Notes: generated by a model not told the origin, from the letters alone. Positions 8,338 through 17,611 are shown, counted from the stretch's first letter. The stretch is 38,995 nucleotides of DNA from Clostridiales bacterium (GCA_029907205.1 JARYMI010000028.1:1-38995), one strand, 5' to 3'. Made by a program: numbers and translations.

Positions 8338-8490
8338 TGAAAGCGGCGGGCCCTGTCGCGATTCACTCCGAGCGCCTCCTCGCGGACTATCTTGTCTATT
8401 AGAAAATCGGAGAATGATTGGCATCAAACGCTCGGGCCGGCGGGAAGCCGCCGAAACGAGCCATCCGCCCCTGCTATCAGCATAGGGCTG
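8338..8490 (-). repeat. Structured intergenic repeat, copy B (opposite orientation)
   Basis: The second copy of the element described at 4997-5243, read on the minus strand. The 90-base core 8347-8436 aligns to copy A without gaps. CCCGAGCGTTTGATGC (8436-8421) is identical at 16 of 16 bases and ACAAGATAGTCCGC (8395-8382) at 13 of 14. The 25-base spacer between them keeps its length but matches at only 10 of 25. A GTGAATCGCGACAGG block follows. The long outer stem of copy A is not preserved, but CCGAGCG can still pair with a CGCTCGG downstream. It sits between the divergent promoters of the polA and fab units. The outer boundaries are approximate. Confidence 0.7.
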
Positions 8491-8531
8491 TTGCGGACTT
8501 GGAGATGCTTCCGGCGGGCGATCAAGCGGGT

Positions 8532-8559
8532 TTGACAAAGGGGGGCCGGATGGTATAAT
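8532..8559 (+). promoter_or_regulatory. Perfect-consensus promoter of the DUF177-fab-etf unit
   Basis: TTGACA (8532-8537), a 16-base spacer and TATAAT (8554-8559) match both sigma-70 consensus boxes exactly. The expected start is near 8566, about 19 bases before the ATG of the DUF177 gene. It is the only strong promoter seen before 14445, in keeping with the tight gene spacing downstream. Confidence 0.85.
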
Positions 8560-8584
8560 AGGATGATTTTTAAGGGACAGGACA

Positions 8585-9103
8585 ATGATTATTGATGTCG
8601 ATAAAATCCCCAAAGAGGGGCTGAGCGTGTCGCGGGACTTTGAGTTTCTGAACGCGGACCTGGTTGAGGAGAACGCAGAGTTTCTGGAGCCAACCCATGT
8701 TGAAGCGGTCGTCCGCCGGCTAGGCCAGGAGGTCTGGATAAAAGGGAAGTTGTCGGCCCGGGTGAGCTTCATCTGCAGTCGCTGCTTGGTGCCGTACGAA
8801 TTTCCGGTTGAGGCCAGCTTCGACCTGGTCTATCTTCCCGAAGAGATGGACCTTTTGAAAGAGGAGCTCGACGAAGATGACATCGGCCGGGTCTTCTATC
8901 ACAACAACCAGATTGACCTGGGAGAAGTCATCCTGGAGCAGGTCAACTTGACTTTTCCTCTCAAGCCTCTCTGCTCGGAAGAGTGCGGAGGCATCTGCGC
9001 GGTTTGCGGTCAGATCAGGCGGCAAGGAAACTGCGCCTGTCTGGTCAAAGAGGAAGACCCGCGCCTGATGAAACTAAAAAACTTTTTAAGAGAAAAGGAA
9101 TAA
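8585..9103 (+). CDS. DUF177 (YceD-type) protein
   Basis: A 172-residue DUF177/YceD family protein. In bacteria this family is almost always encoded directly before rpmF; it is implicated in 23S rRNA accumulation and large-subunit assembly (known for E. coli YceD and its plant relatives). The sequence shows the typical CSRCLVPYEFPV segment, the IDLGEVILEQVNLTFPLKPLC segment and a Cys-rich tail (CGGICAVCGQ), which is probably a zinc site. It is the first gene of the lipid/ribosome unit, with a consensus promoter 25 bases upstream. The Shine-Dalgarno (AGGAC) is weak. Its TAA stop abuts the ATG of rpmF, so translation is probably coupled. Confidence 0.92.
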   Translation: MIIDVDKIPKEGLSVSRDFEFLNADLVEENAEFLEPTHVEAVVRRLGQEVWIKGKLSARVSFICSRCLVPYEFPVEASFDLVYLPEEMDLLKEELDEDDIGRVFYHNNQIDLGEVILEQVNLTFPLKPLCSEECGGICAVCGQIRRQGNCACLVKEEDPRLMKLKNFLREKE

Positions 9104-9289
9104 ATGCCGAACCCAAAAAGACGCCATTCCCGCTCCCGGAAGGGAAAACGAAGGGCTCATGACGCCTTAACCATGCCCTCTTTCTCTATTTGCTCGAACT
9201 GCGGCACCCCCAAGCTGCCCCACCGGGCATGCCCTGAGTGCGGCTACTACCGCGGCCGCCAGGTGATTGAAGAAGCCGAAACTGAATAA
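9104..9289 (+). CDS. rpmF: Ribosomal protein bL32
   Basis: A 61-residue large-subunit protein beginning MPNPKRRHSRSRKGKRRAHD. It has two CxxC pairs (CSNC and CPEC), so this is the zinc-binding form of L32. The ATG follows the DUF177 stop with no gap. The gene order DUF177-rpmF-plsX is the common bacterial arrangement linking ribosome and phospholipid synthesis. Confidence 0.97.
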   Translation: MPNPKRRHSRSRKGKRRAHDALTMPSFSICSNCGTPKLPHRACPECGYYRGRQVIEEAETE

Positions 9290-9301
9290 AAGGGGACGTT
9301 G

Positions 9302-10315
9302 ATGAAAATCGCCGTGGACGCGATGGGGGGAGATTTCGGGCCTCGAGTGACCGTGGCCGGGGCGCTTCGCGCCGCCCAGGATTTCGGGATCGACGTGTTC
9401 CTCGTCGGCGTCGAGAGGATTATCAAGAATGAGCTGGAGAAGCTTCATTACGACCGGGCCAAGTGCACCATCGTCGATGCCCCTGAAGCGATCAGCATGG
9501 GAGAAGGCATTTTCTCCCTGCGCCGAAAAGCCAAGTCGTCCATCCGGGTTGGTGCCCAGCTCGTCAAGGATAAGCTGGCCGACGGTTTTGTTTCCACTGG
9601 AAACACGGCGGCGGTGGTCTATATCTCGCGCAAAGTCATCGGCGCTCTGCAGGGCGTGGAGAGGCCGGCGCTGGCCCTCTTGGTCCCGACCCTCCGCGGC
9701 ATGAGCCTGCTCATCGATGTTGGAGCGAGCGTGGACTGCCGACCCGGGCACTTAGAGCAGTTTGCCGTCATGGGGCGCGTCTTCATGGAAAGCGTCCTCG
9801 GGCTGGAAAACCCGCGTATCGGCCTGATGAGCATCGGCGAGGAGGAATCAAAGGGAAACGATTTAACTCGCGAGGCGTACGAGAGGCTCGAAAACTCGTC
9901 CCTCCATTTTATCGGGAATGTCGAAGGCAAGGATATCTATTCAGGAAAGGCCGACGTCATCGTCTGCGACGGCTTTACCGGGAACGTGGTCCTGAAGGTG
10001 AGCGAGGGTGTCGTCGAGGCGCTTTTCCACTGGGCCCGCCGGGAGGTGACCCGGAACCTTCTTGCAAAGGTTGGTTTTTTCCTGATGAAAAGGAACCTTA
10101 AACGCCTTTACAAGAAGGTTGACTATGCCGAATACGGCGGCGCTCAGCTTCTGGGCATCAACGGCGTCTGCATCATCGGCCACGGCCGCTCTAACCCCCA
10201 GGCCGTCAGGAGCGCCGTCAGGATGGCCAGGGATTTCGTCGTCCACAGAGTCCAGGAGAGAATTCAGGCAGAGATGGCCAAGCTTGGAGGAGCAACCCAT
10301 GGAGCCAAAGCCTAA
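9302..10315 (+). CDS. plsX: Phosphate acyltransferase PlsX
   Basis: A 337-residue PlsX converting acyl-ACP to acyl-phosphate, the donor for PlsY in phospholipid synthesis. Family motifs visible are MKIAVDAMGGDFGP at the N-terminus, GFVSTGNTAAV, DVGASVDCRP, GEEESKGN, VCDGFTGNVVLK and the C-terminal YGGAQLLGINGVCIIGHG. I chose ATG 9302; a TTG directly before it at 9299 is in frame but is closer than ideal to the AGGGG Shine-Dalgarno. The 3' end overlaps fabG by 17 bases, suggesting translational coupling. Confidence 0.96.
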   Translation: MKIAVDAMGGDFGPRVTVAGALRAAQDFGIDVFLVGVERIIKNELEKLHYDRAKCTIVDAPEAISMGEGIFSLRRKAKSSIRVGAQLVKDKLADGFVSTGNTAAVVYISRKVIGALQGVERPALALLVPTLRGMSLLIDVGASVDCRPGHLEQFAVMGRVFMESVLGLENPRIGLMSIGEEESKGNDLTREAYERLENSSLHFIGNVEGKDIYSGKADVIVCDGFTGNVVLKVSEGVVEALFHWARREVTRNLLAKVGFFLMKRNLKRLYKKVDYAEYGGAQLLGINGVCIIGHGRSNPQAVRSAVRMARDFVVHRVQERIQAEMAKLGGATHGAKA

Positions 10316-11057
10316 CCTGACCTTCTCGGGGAAAGTGGCGCTTGTCACCGGCGCTTCCCAGGGCATCGGAGAGACGATCGCCCTGCAGCTCGCTGCAGAG
10401 GGCTTGACCGTTGCCGTCGTGGATGTCCAGGAGGAGAAGCTGGAGAGGGTGGCCCAGAGGATCGGTGAAAGCGGGGGGCGGGCGTATCCTTTCCCGGCCG
10501 ATGTCTCCCGGCTTGATCAGGCCATGACCGTGGTTGAGGCCGTGATCAGAGGCCATGAAACGCTCGATTATCTTGTCAACAACGCCGGGATCACCAGGGA
10601 CAACTTGCTCATGCGCATGAAAGAAGAGGAGTGGGATGCGGTGCTGGCCGTCAACCTGAAAGGGGCCTTCAATTTTTGCAAGGCGGCGATCCGGTCGATG
10701 ATCAACAAGCGGTTCGGCAGGATTGTTAACATTTCCTCCGTTGTCGGCCTGACGGGAAACCCGGGGCAGGCCAACTACGCCGCCTCCAAGGCGGGAGTTG
10801 TCGGGCTGAGCAAGTCCTTGGCCAGGGAGGTGGCCAGCCGCGGGATCACAGTGAACTGCGTGGCTCCGGGATACATCGCCACGGCCATGACCGAAGCCCT
10901 GCCCGAAGACGTGAAGAAAGCTTTCCTGGAGATCATCCCGATGAAGAGGATGGGAACTCCGGCCGATGTGGCTCAGGCGGTAAAATTTCTTCTTTCCGAC
11001 CAGGCCTCTTACATTACCGGCCAAGTCATTCATGTCAACGGCGGGATGTACGGCTAA
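10299..11057 (+). CDS. fabG: 3-oxoacyl-ACP reductase FabG
   Basis: A 252-residue short-chain dehydrogenase for the first reduction of fatty-acid elongation. It has the NADPH-binding motif TGASQGIG at residues 17-24, NNAG, catalytic Ser 146/147, Y160 and K164 (YAASK), and the family C-terminus ITGQVIHVNGGMYG. The open frame extends upstream inside plsX, but ATG 10299 is preceded by GGAGG at the right distance and gives the normal family length. The neighbours plsX, acpP and fabF support the fatty-acid assignment over a generic SDR. No fabH or fabD lies between plsX and fabG, where many bacteria have them. Confidence 0.95.
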   Translation: MEPKPNLTFSGKVALVTGASQGIGETIALQLAAEGLTVAVVDVQEEKLERVAQRIGESGGRAYPFPADVSRLDQAMTVVEAVIRGHETLDYLVNNAGITRDNLLMRMKEEEWDAVLAVNLKGAFNFCKAAIRSMINKRFGRIVNISSVVGLTGNPGQANYAASKAGVVGLSKSLAREVASRGITVNCVAPGYIATAMTEALPEDVKKAFLEIIPMKRMGTPADVAQAVKFLLSDQASYITGQVIHVNGGMYG

Positions 11058-11092
11058 TGGCCTTAAACTTGAAATAAATTTAGGAGGTAAAC

Positions 11093-11338
11093 ATGGAGAG
11101 AGAAGAGCTTTTAAAGAAAGTCAAGGCGATCGTGTCTGACAAGCTGAGCATCAGCGAGGACCAGGTGACCGAGCAGGCTTCGTTCATCGAAGACCTGGGC
11201 GCGGATTCCCTGGACACGGTGGAGCTGGTTATGGCTCTTGAAGATGAGTTTGGGCTTGATATTCCTGACGAGGAGGCCGAGAAGCTGACGACCGTAGGCA
11301 AGGCCATCGATTATATCCTGGGTCGCGCCTCCAAATAA
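11093..11338 (+). CDS. acpP: Acyl carrier protein
   Basis: An 81-residue acidic four-helix carrier protein. The phosphopantetheine attachment site is Ser39 in [12 protein letters not shown]. The ATG is preceded by TAGGAGGT, the strongest Shine-Dalgarno in the unit, matching the high expression expected of ACP. It lies 35 bases after fabG and 12 bases before fabF. Confidence 0.97.
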   Translation: MEREELLKKVKAIVSDKLSISEDQVTEQASFIEDLGADSLDTVELVMALEDEFGLDIPDEEAEKLTTVGKAIDYILGRASK

Positions 11339-11350
11339 AAAGCGCATCTC

Positions 11351-12631
11351 ATGAGTGATTCCCGTTTGAGTTCGGGGGCGACTGCCGCGCGGCGAGTTGT
11401 GATCACGGGCATCGGGATCGTCTCTCCTCTCGGCATTGGCCAGGCCAGGAATTGGCAAGCCCTTCTTGAGGGCAAAAGCGGGATCTCCACGATCTCGCGG
11501 TTTGACGCCTCGTCCTTCCCTACGAGGATCGCCGGCGAGGTGCGCGATTTCGACCCGCTCGGTTTTATCGACCGGAAAGAGGTCCGGAAAATGGATTTGT
11601 TCATCCAGTTTGCCATGGCGGCTGCGCAGCTTGCGGTCGAGGACGCAAGCATAAAACCGGCTCTTCTTGAAGGCGACAGGACGGGCGTCTATATCGGCTC
11701 GGGGATCGGCGGGATCTCGACGATCGAAGAAAACCACAGGATCCTTCTGGAAAAGGGGGCGGACCGGGTCTCGCCGTTCTTTCTGGTCTCGAGCATCATC
11801 AACGAAGCCTCCGGCCAGATCTCGATCAAGTACAAGAGCCGCGGGCCCAATTCGGCCACGGCCACAGCCTGCACGACGAGCACCCACGCCATCGGAGATT
11901 CGTTCCGGCTGATCGTTAGGGGAGAGGCTGACCGGATGCTGGCCGGCGGCGCTGAAGCGCCGATTTCTCCACTCGGCGTGGCTGGATTCTGCGCCATGCG
12001 GGCTCTGTCGGTGAGGAATGATGAACCGCACCGGGCCTCGCGGCCGTTTGACGCCGAACGGGACGGGTTCGTCATGGCCGAGGGCGCGGCCGTGCTCCTG
12101 CTTGAAGAGCTAGGAGCAGCCCTGAAACGCGAGGCCAGGATCTACGCCGAGATCGTCGGTTACGGGATGAACGCCGACGCCTACCATGTCACAGCGCCTT
12201 CCCTTGACGGCGAAGGAGCGCGCGCCGTGATGACGCGAGCTCTCGAAGACGGCGGCATCGACCCGCAAGAAATCGGTTATATCAACGCCCACGGGACGTC
12301 GACGCCTTACAACGACAAAGTCGAGACACTGGCCATCAAGAAAGCCTTTGGCGAGCACGCCCGGCGCATCGGCGTTAGCTCGACCAAGTCGATGACCGGC
12401 CACATGTTGGGCGCGGCCGGGGCGGTCGAGGCGGGTATCACGGCGCTTTGTTTGGCCAACCAGATCATGACGCCGACTATCAACTACGAACATCCTGACC
12501 CTGAATGCGACCTTTACTACGTGCCCAACAGGCCGAGGCCGGCTGAGATTTCCTACGCCCTCTCCAACTCCTTCGGGTTTGGAGGGACAAACGGTTGCCT
12601 TGTCTTAAGGCGATACGAAGATAAAGCTTAG
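11351..12631 (+). CDS. fabF: 3-oxoacyl-ACP synthase II (FabF)
   Basis: A 426-residue condensing enzyme for fatty-acid elongation. The Cys-His-His triad is visible: C174 in TATACTTST, H314 in INAHGTSTPYND and H351 in STKSMTGHMLGAAG, with K346. The Cys-His-His triad and length fit FabF or FabB rather than FabH. The first ~13 residues are an extra N-terminal tail before RRVVITGIG. No clear Shine-Dalgarno precedes the ATG, so translation may depend on coupling to acpP 12 bases upstream. With no fabH in the cluster, initiation must come from elsewhere in the genome. Confidence 0.95.
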   Translation: MSDSRLSSGATAARRVVITGIGIVSPLGIGQARNWQALLEGKSGISTISRFDASSFPTRIAGEVRDFDPLGFIDRKEVRKMDLFIQFAMAAAQLAVEDASIKPALLEGDRTGVYIGSGIGGISTIEENHRILLEKGADRVSPFFLVSSIINEASGQISIKYKSRGPNSATATACTTSTHAIGDSFRLIVRGEADRMLAGGAEAPISPLGVAGFCAMRALSVRNDEPHRASRPFDAERDGFVMAEGAAVLLLEELGAALKREARIYAEIVGYGMNADAYHVTAPSLDGEGARAVMTRALEDGGIDPQEIGYINAHGTSTPYNDKVETLAIKKAFGEHARRIGVSSTKSMTGHMLGAAGAVEAGITALCLANQIMTPTINYEHPDPECDLYYVPNRPRPAEISYALSNSFGFGGTNGCLVLRRYEDKA

Positions 12632-12677
12632 GCTGCGTTGAAGCGTAGTGCCGAATTACCACAAAAAGGAGGGGAAT

Positions 12678-13460
12678 GTGGACATCCTTGTTTTTGTCAA
12701 GAGAGTTCCAGACACAGAATCCAGGATCAGAGTCAGCCACGAGACAAACACCGTGGTGGAAGAGGGCCTGAACTTTATCATCAGCCCCTATGATGAGTAT
12801 GCGCTGGAAGAAGCCCTGCGGATCAAGGAGTCAAAAGGAGGCAAGGTCACGGCCGTTTCCGTAGGCAAGGAGGATGCCCTGACCATCCTCAGAAAATGCC
12901 TAGCCATGGGCGCCGATGAAGCCGCGCTTATCAAGGACCCGCTCGAAGAGACATACGACGGCCTGCGGACGGCCCGGATCATCGCCGGTTTCGTCAAGAA
13001 AAAGTTTCCCCAGGCCAGGCTGCTTCTTTTCGGGAAGCAGTCGGTCGGCGCCGACAACGCCCAGGTCCCCTCGATGCTGGCTGAGCTGCTCGACTTGCCC
13101 CAGGTCAATGTCGTGGTGAGGTTAGAGCTCGAGGAAGACCGGGGCGTGGCGTACCGGGAGATCGAGGGAGCTCAGGAGAAGGTTGCCTTTCCGCTTCCCG
13201 CCGTGATCAGTGCCCAGAAGGGGCTGAACGAGCCGCGCTACGAGACCCTCAAAGGCATCATGGCGGCCAAACGGAAGGAAATCCCTATTATACCGATCGA
13301 AGAAATAGGAATTGCGGCCGAAGACCTGGCTCCCCGGGTGGCCGTCACCCGGCTGGAGATACCTCCGGCCCGGCGGGCCGGCCGCGTGACGAGCGGGCCA
13401 GCCGAAGAAACGGCCCGGCAGTTGGTTGAGTTCCTCCACCGCGAGGCTAAAGTCATCTGA
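12678..13460 (+). CDS. etfB: Electron transfer flavoprotein beta subunit
   Basis: A 260-residue EtfB, starting MDILVFVKRVPDTESRIRV. Conserved family segments include SPYDEYALEEALRIKE, AMGADEAALI, LLFGKQSVGADNAQVPSMLAE and the typical PRYETLKGIMAAKRK. I chose GTG 12678 because AAGGAGGGG lies right before it; an in-frame GTG at 12648 would leave that site inside the gene. EtfB binds FAD or AMP and pairs with EtfA to carry electrons from acyl-CoA or other dehydrogenases. It follows fabF by 46 bases and etfA follows by 10. No dehydrogenase or ETF-quinone oxidoreductase is in the window, and I cannot tell whether it is a bifurcating type. Confidence 0.94.
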   Translation: MDILVFVKRVPDTESRIRVSHETNTVVEEGLNFIISPYDEYALEEALRIKESKGGKVTAVSVGKEDALTILRKCLAMGADEAALIKDPLEETYDGLRTARIIAGFVKKKFPQARLLLFGKQSVGADNAQVPSMLAELLDLPQVNVVVRLELEEDRGVAYREIEGAQEKVAFPLPAVISAQKGLNEPRYETLKGIMAAKRKEIPIIPIEEIGIAAEDLAPRVAVTRLEIPPARRAGRVTSGPAEETARQLVEFLHREAKVI

Positions 13461-13470
13461 GGAGGGGACG

Positions 13471-14445
13471 ATGATCCTGACGTATGTAGAAATCAGGGAT
13501 AATAAAATAAAAAAATCATCACTCGAGGTCCTGTCCGAGGCGAAAAGAAGAGCAGCCGAGCTCGACGAAGACGCAGCCGCCGTCCTTTTTGGGCAGGCAG
13601 TGGAAGGGCTGGCCCCCGACCTCTTTGGCTGCGGCGCCTCCCGGGTTTTTCTTATGGACAATCCTGCCCTGGCCCAGTATTCAACCCAGGCTTACGCGGC
13701 GGCGCTGGCGGCGTTGGCCCGGAAAGTCAACCCGAGCGCGATCTTCTTCCCAGCCACATCCCTGGGCAGAGACCTGGCACCGAGGCTCGCTGCCCGCCTT
13801 GGGGTGGCTTTAGCCTCCGACTGCACGAAGGTTGTGGTCAAGGATGGCCGGCTCGAGTTCACCCGGCCGATTTTCGCCGGCAAAGCCGTCCTGTCTCTGA
13901 CCTTGAGCTCATTGCCACAGGTGGCCACGCTCAGGCCGAACGTCTTCCCGCTGGAAAAAGCGGCCGGGCAGGGCGAGGTTGTCAGGGGGGATTACGAGCC
14001 GGCCGCCGGGCAAGACCGAGCGCAGGTCGTCGAGGTTGTCGGCGAGCGCGGCGGGGAGCTAGACGTGACCGAAGCTGATGTCGTCATTTCAGGAGGCAGG
14101 GGGATGAAGGGCCCGGAAAATTTCGGCCTGCTCAAAGAGCTCTCGGCGCTCATCCCTCGCTCAGCTGTGGGCGCTTCCCGCTCGGCCGTCGATTCCGGCT
14201 GGATCGGCCACCAGCATCAGGTCGGGCAGACCGGGAAGACCGTCTCGCCCAACGTCTACATGGCCTTCGGGATTTCCGGCGCCATCCAGCACCTGGCCGG
14301 CATGTCCTCCTCCAAAGTGATCGTGGCCGTGAACAAAGACCCGGACGCACCGATCTTCAAGGTCGCTGATTTCGGCGTCGTGGGCGACCTTTTCCAGGTC
14401 ATCCCGGCGCTCAAAGAAGAGCTGAGGAAGCTCCGCTCCGAATAA
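13471..14445 (+). CDS. etfA: Electron transfer flavoprotein alpha subunit
   Basis: A 324-residue EtfA. The C-terminal FAD-binding domain is well marked: [55 protein letters not shown] and [19 protein letters not shown] 13471 follows GGAGGGG and the etfB stop directly; in-frame codons upstream lie inside etfB. Partner of etfB and last gene of the plus-strand unit. The next gene, the TonB receptor, is convergent 70 bases away; I see no clear hairpin-plus-T terminator between them. Confidence 0.95.
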   Translation: MILTYVEIRDNKIKKSSLEVLSEAKRRAAELDEDAAAVLFGQAVEGLAPDLFGCGASRVFLMDNPALAQYSTQAYAAALAALARKVNPSAIFFPATSLGRDLAPRLAARLGVALASDCTKVVVKDGRLEFTRPIFAGKAVLSLTLSSLPQVATLRPNVFPLEKAAGQGEVVRGDYEPAAGQDRAQVVEVVGERGGELDVTEADVVISGGRGMKGPENFGLLKELSALIPRSAVGASRSAVDSGWIGHQHQVGQTGKTVSPNVYMAFGISGAIQHLAGMSSSKVIVAVNKDPDAPIFKVADFGVVGDLFQVIPALKEELRKLRSE

Positions 14446-14515
14446 TCCAAAAAGATATCATCTGGAAGCGCTATATGAAGAAAGGTCTAATAAAAGGATC
14501 GCCCTGGATCTCGGC

Positions 14516-17500
14516 CTAAAAGGTAAGGCGGAAGCTAAAGCGAAACACTCTCTTTCCCAGGAGAGCTTGTGTCATTTGATAGTCCGGCGCTAAGACAAGG
14601 CGGCCTGACCTGCCTTCTCCTTCGGCCGATGGCTCCCATACATCGACGTCATTGAGTCCCAGAACAGCCCGCTTGGCCCCGAGGAGATTAAGAATATCCA
14701 CGGTCAGGCAGAGCCGGCTCCCTTCCCCGAGCCCGAACTCTTTTTCCAAACGCCCGTCGAGGAAGGACGAACTCTCTTCTCGCCGGCTGCCAGACGGCTC
14801 AAGATTAACGGGATAATAAATTCTCTCTCCTCCTTTATCTTTACACCAGCCAGCAGGGGGGAGAATCCGGGCCCACCTCTCCCACGGTCGCCCGGTCTGG
14901 TGCTGGTAGAAGGCGCTGAGAACGAAACCGAAGGGGAGCTCAGCCGAGGCCTGAAGTTTCAGCAAAACCGGCCGGTCCGCGCTCAGCCTTCCGTCACGAT
15001 TGAGGAAATAGTTCGGGTCAATGGCCTTTGTTTCCAGCCCGGAAATTGGGTAGGCCAGACCGCTCGCGTTGCCCTCAGCGTGGCTCAAGGTCAACGTTCC
15101 AGTTAGTTGCCAGCCCTGGGACATCCTCTTCTCTAAGGTGAACTCAAAGGCCCGGTACTTTCTTTCGAGCTCTGGAACATTACGCCACTGCCGGAAAATC
15201 GGCGGAGCATCCTCGGACCGAACAAAAACAGTTACAGTTTGAGCGGGAAAATCGCCGTTGGCGGGAACAGTGGTCGTGAAGGGAATCCAGTATTTCTGGC
15301 TTTCTCCTTCTCCCTCTCCATACCAGGTCTTCCCGGAATCCGGATCATAAAGAACATCGGCCGGGATATTCTTCTGGTGCCGCGAGATGAAACGAAAGCC
15401 CAGGGAAATGTTCTGGCCGATGAAATGGTCCGCTCCCAGGGAAGCCTCATCCGTTACGGGAGAGCGGAGGTCATCGGCGACCCTCTTATTGAAAAAAGAA
15501 TCGGTCAGAAAACGGAAATCAAAAGATAGGGGGCTGAATTCATCTCCGGTATCGATGCGGCCATCGCCGTTGGCATCCAGCCAGAAAAAGGAGATATGGC
15601 CAGGAAAAAGAGGATGAAGAGGCAGCAAATCCCTTGGCGCAAGGTCATCATGGGTGCGGGCATAGGAAGCTTTGAGGAGCGTCTTTCCCTCTCCCAGGAG
15701 GTTAATGACCAGGCCCAGCCTGGGCGAGAGGGCCAACCAGGAGATGAGGTCGCCCTGATCTTTGAACATGAGTGTTCCCCACGGGTTGAGGCCATTAGGA
15801 AATAGGTCAGGGAAAGAGGCGAGAGTATAGGGTTTGATATAAGCCTCTCCCACATAATAGGAAAGAGCGCTTCTGGAGAGCTCTTTTTTCGCGCCCCTAA
15901 AGCCCCCCGAAACCCAATCGAGCCGGAGGCTTAAATCTATTGTCATGTGCTGACCGATGGTGAACGCGTCCGCAAGATAGCCTCCCAGCCGCTTGGCCTG
16001 TCCTGTCACCAGCGTTGAGTTCTTTTCTGGGCCGCACAGCCAGAAACCAACAAGTCCTTCTCCCGGATAGAAATACCTGTTGGCCCGGCGGTGGTCAAGA
16101 AACCAGAGGAGGTTATTCTCCCTCCACCAGTCAACAGTGGACGTCGTCTGGAGATAACCGAACCCAGCGCTCAGGATGTGCCTCAAGCCTGCCCAGTTGG
16201 GGAAAACTTTTCTGACCGAGGCTTCACCGTTAAGCTGTTCCAACTTGGCTTCGGAATCATAATCGGCCCCGTTTAAAGGGCCATAACGATCGCCGTAGTC
16301 ATCGCTCCAGGGCAGCGTGCGGGCCTCCTCCTGAAGGAAAGAAAAGACTGTCCGTTGGAGAAAGGAAGCGCGGGCTGAAATGGTCGTGTTTTTGCCGAGG
16401 AAGTAATGACCGGCTCCATGCAAGGCCAAGGACCTGTCCCGGTCGAGGACGTGGGTGGACAGATAAGCAAGTCCCGAAGAAGGGTCTTCGGCTACTGGCT
16501 GCCGGGAATCGGCAAAGTTTCCCCAGGCCGACACCTGGGCGTTGGCTACCGGTCTCACCGTGAGTTTAAAGAAACCAGAGACGTGCCGGCGAGACCAATC
16601 GTAACCGGAATGAGATTGGCCGTGGACATCCTGAAAGGGGGCGATGAAAATATCCTCCTGGGATTGTTTGACGAATCGGCTGGAAAGGAAAAACCAGGCC
16701 CGGTCAGCCCAGAGAGGCCCGCCAGCGCTGAGGAAGGGCTCAAAATGATTTTTAACTCCGGCGACGGACGGCGCGCCGCGCTCGCCTGCTTGGGAAGGAG
16801 ACCAGAGGTCCTTGTTCCACTCGTCATTGATGAAAAACAGCCCGATGCCGCCTGATGTTTTATTGCCGCCGGACCGAGTGATGATGTTGACGTGGCTTCC
16901 TCCCGCCGGGATTTGAGACAGAGGTTGGCCTGAGCTCGTGGCCTCCAGTTCCTCCACGATGCCCGAATCAAGGTCGACGGCTGGACTCAGGGTAAAATCA
17001 TCCGTTATATTGACCCCGTCTAAGCGGTAGGCGCTGCTTCTCCAGGCACTTCCAAGGAGAGCCAAGCTTCTGCTCGATTCCAGGTCAGCGGAAAAAACTC
17101 CTGGAGCGATATGTAAAAGGGAACAAAAGTCTCGGCCGAGCGGAAGCCTATCGATAAGCGTCCTTTCGAGAACCGTCATCGCCTGGGATGAGGTGATATC
17201 TCCGGCCAGCGGAGCCCTGGCCACGACAGACTCTTCTTCCTTCTCAGCGGGAGGAAGCCTAATCCTGACAAAAGCTGTCATCCTGGCCGTTAAATCCAAC
17301 GATTCCATGATCACAGTTTTAAACCCGGGCTTTTCTGCCGTCAGGGTGTATGTTCCAGGCGGCAAGCCAGGCACATCAAAAAACCCGGTCTTTTCAGTCA
17401 AAGCAATCTGCACGCCAAGCAGAGCCGGCGAACTGAGGTAGACGGTTGCCGCTTCGATTGGTTCTCCTGACTCTGAAGTGACGATTCCCTGGATGGCGCC

Positions 17501-17611
17501 TGCCCGCACCTCGCTCCATGCGATACCATTAGTTGCCGTAAGAATAAAACAAAAAAGCACCGAGTGCCGTAGGAAACAGAGTTTCTTTCTCAACGCGAGC
17601 CTCCACGTCAT
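14516..17611 (-). CDS. TonB-dependent receptor with carboxypeptidase-regulatory-like N-terminus
   Basis: A 1031-residue outer-membrane protein. A signal peptide (about 1-33) is followed by a carboxypeptidase-regulatory-like beta-sandwich (QGIVTSESGEPIEAATVYL ... GFFDVPGLPPGTYTLTAEKPGF). Next is a plug-like segment (TLIDRLPLGRDFCSLLHIAPGV) and a long beta-barrel rich in aromatic residues, ending in Phe (FRFSFRLTF), as outer-membrane barrels do. It resembles Oar-like receptors common in Acidobacteria-type genomes. No clear TonB box is visible and the ligand is unknown; the neighbouring peptidases and glycosidase suggest peptides or glycans only as inference. Its ATG overlaps the stop of the SBBP gene (ATGA), so the two are translationally coupled. 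Confidence 0.87.
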   Translation of the reverse strand: MTWRLALRKKLCFLRHSVLFCFILTATNGIAWSEVRAGAIQGIVTSESGEPIEAATVYLSSPALLGVQIALTEKTGFFDVPGLPPGTYTLTAEKPGFKTVIMESLDLTARMTAFVRIRLPPAEKEEESVVARAPLAGDITSSQAMTVLERTLIDRLPLGRDFCSLLHIAPGVFSADLESSRSLALLGSAWRSSAYRLDGVNITDDFTLSPAVDLDSGIVEELEATSSGQPLSQIPAGGSHVNIITRSGGNKTSGGIGLFFINDEWNKDLWSPSQAGERGAPSVAGVKNHFEPFLSAGGPLWADRAWFFLSSRFVKQSQEDIFIAPFQDVHGQSHSGYDWSRRHVSGFFKLTVRPVANAQVSAWGNFADSRQPVAEDPSSGLAYLSTHVLDRDRSLALHGAGHYFLGKNTTISARASFLQRTVFSFLQEEARTLPWSDDYGDRYGPLNGADYDSEAKLEQLNGEASVRKVFPNWAGLRHILSAGFGYLQTTSTVDWWRENNLLWFLDHRRANRYFYPGEGLVGFWLCGPEKNSTLVTGQAKRLGGYLADAFTIGQHMTIDLSLRLDWVSGGFRGAKKELSRSALSYYVGEAYIKPYTLASFPDLFPNGLNPWGTLMFKDQGDLISWLALSPRLGLVINLLGEGKTLLKASYARTHDDLAPRDLLPLHPLFPGHISFFWLDANGDGRIDTGDEFSPLSFDFRFLTDSFFNKRVADDLRSPVTDEASLGADHFIGQNISLGFRFISRHQKNIPADVLYDPDSGKTWYGEGEGESQKYWIPFTTTVPANGDFPAQTVTVFVRSEDAPPIFRQWRNVPELERKYRAFEFTLEKRMSQGWQLTGTLTLSHAEGNASGLAYPISGLETKAIDPNYFLNRDGRLSADRPVLLKLQASAELPFGFVLSAFYQHQTGRPWERWARILPPAGWCKDKGGERIYYPVNLEPSGSRREESSSFLDGRLEKEFGLGEGSRLCLTVDILNLLGAKRAVLGLNDVDVWEPSAEGEGRSGRLVLAPDYQMTQALLGKRVFRFSFRLTF

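Noticed and set aside
14446..14515. Intrinsic terminator between etfA and the TonB receptor gene.
   Set aside because: There is no stem followed by a T run on either strand; GGATC repeats there form at best a four-base stem.
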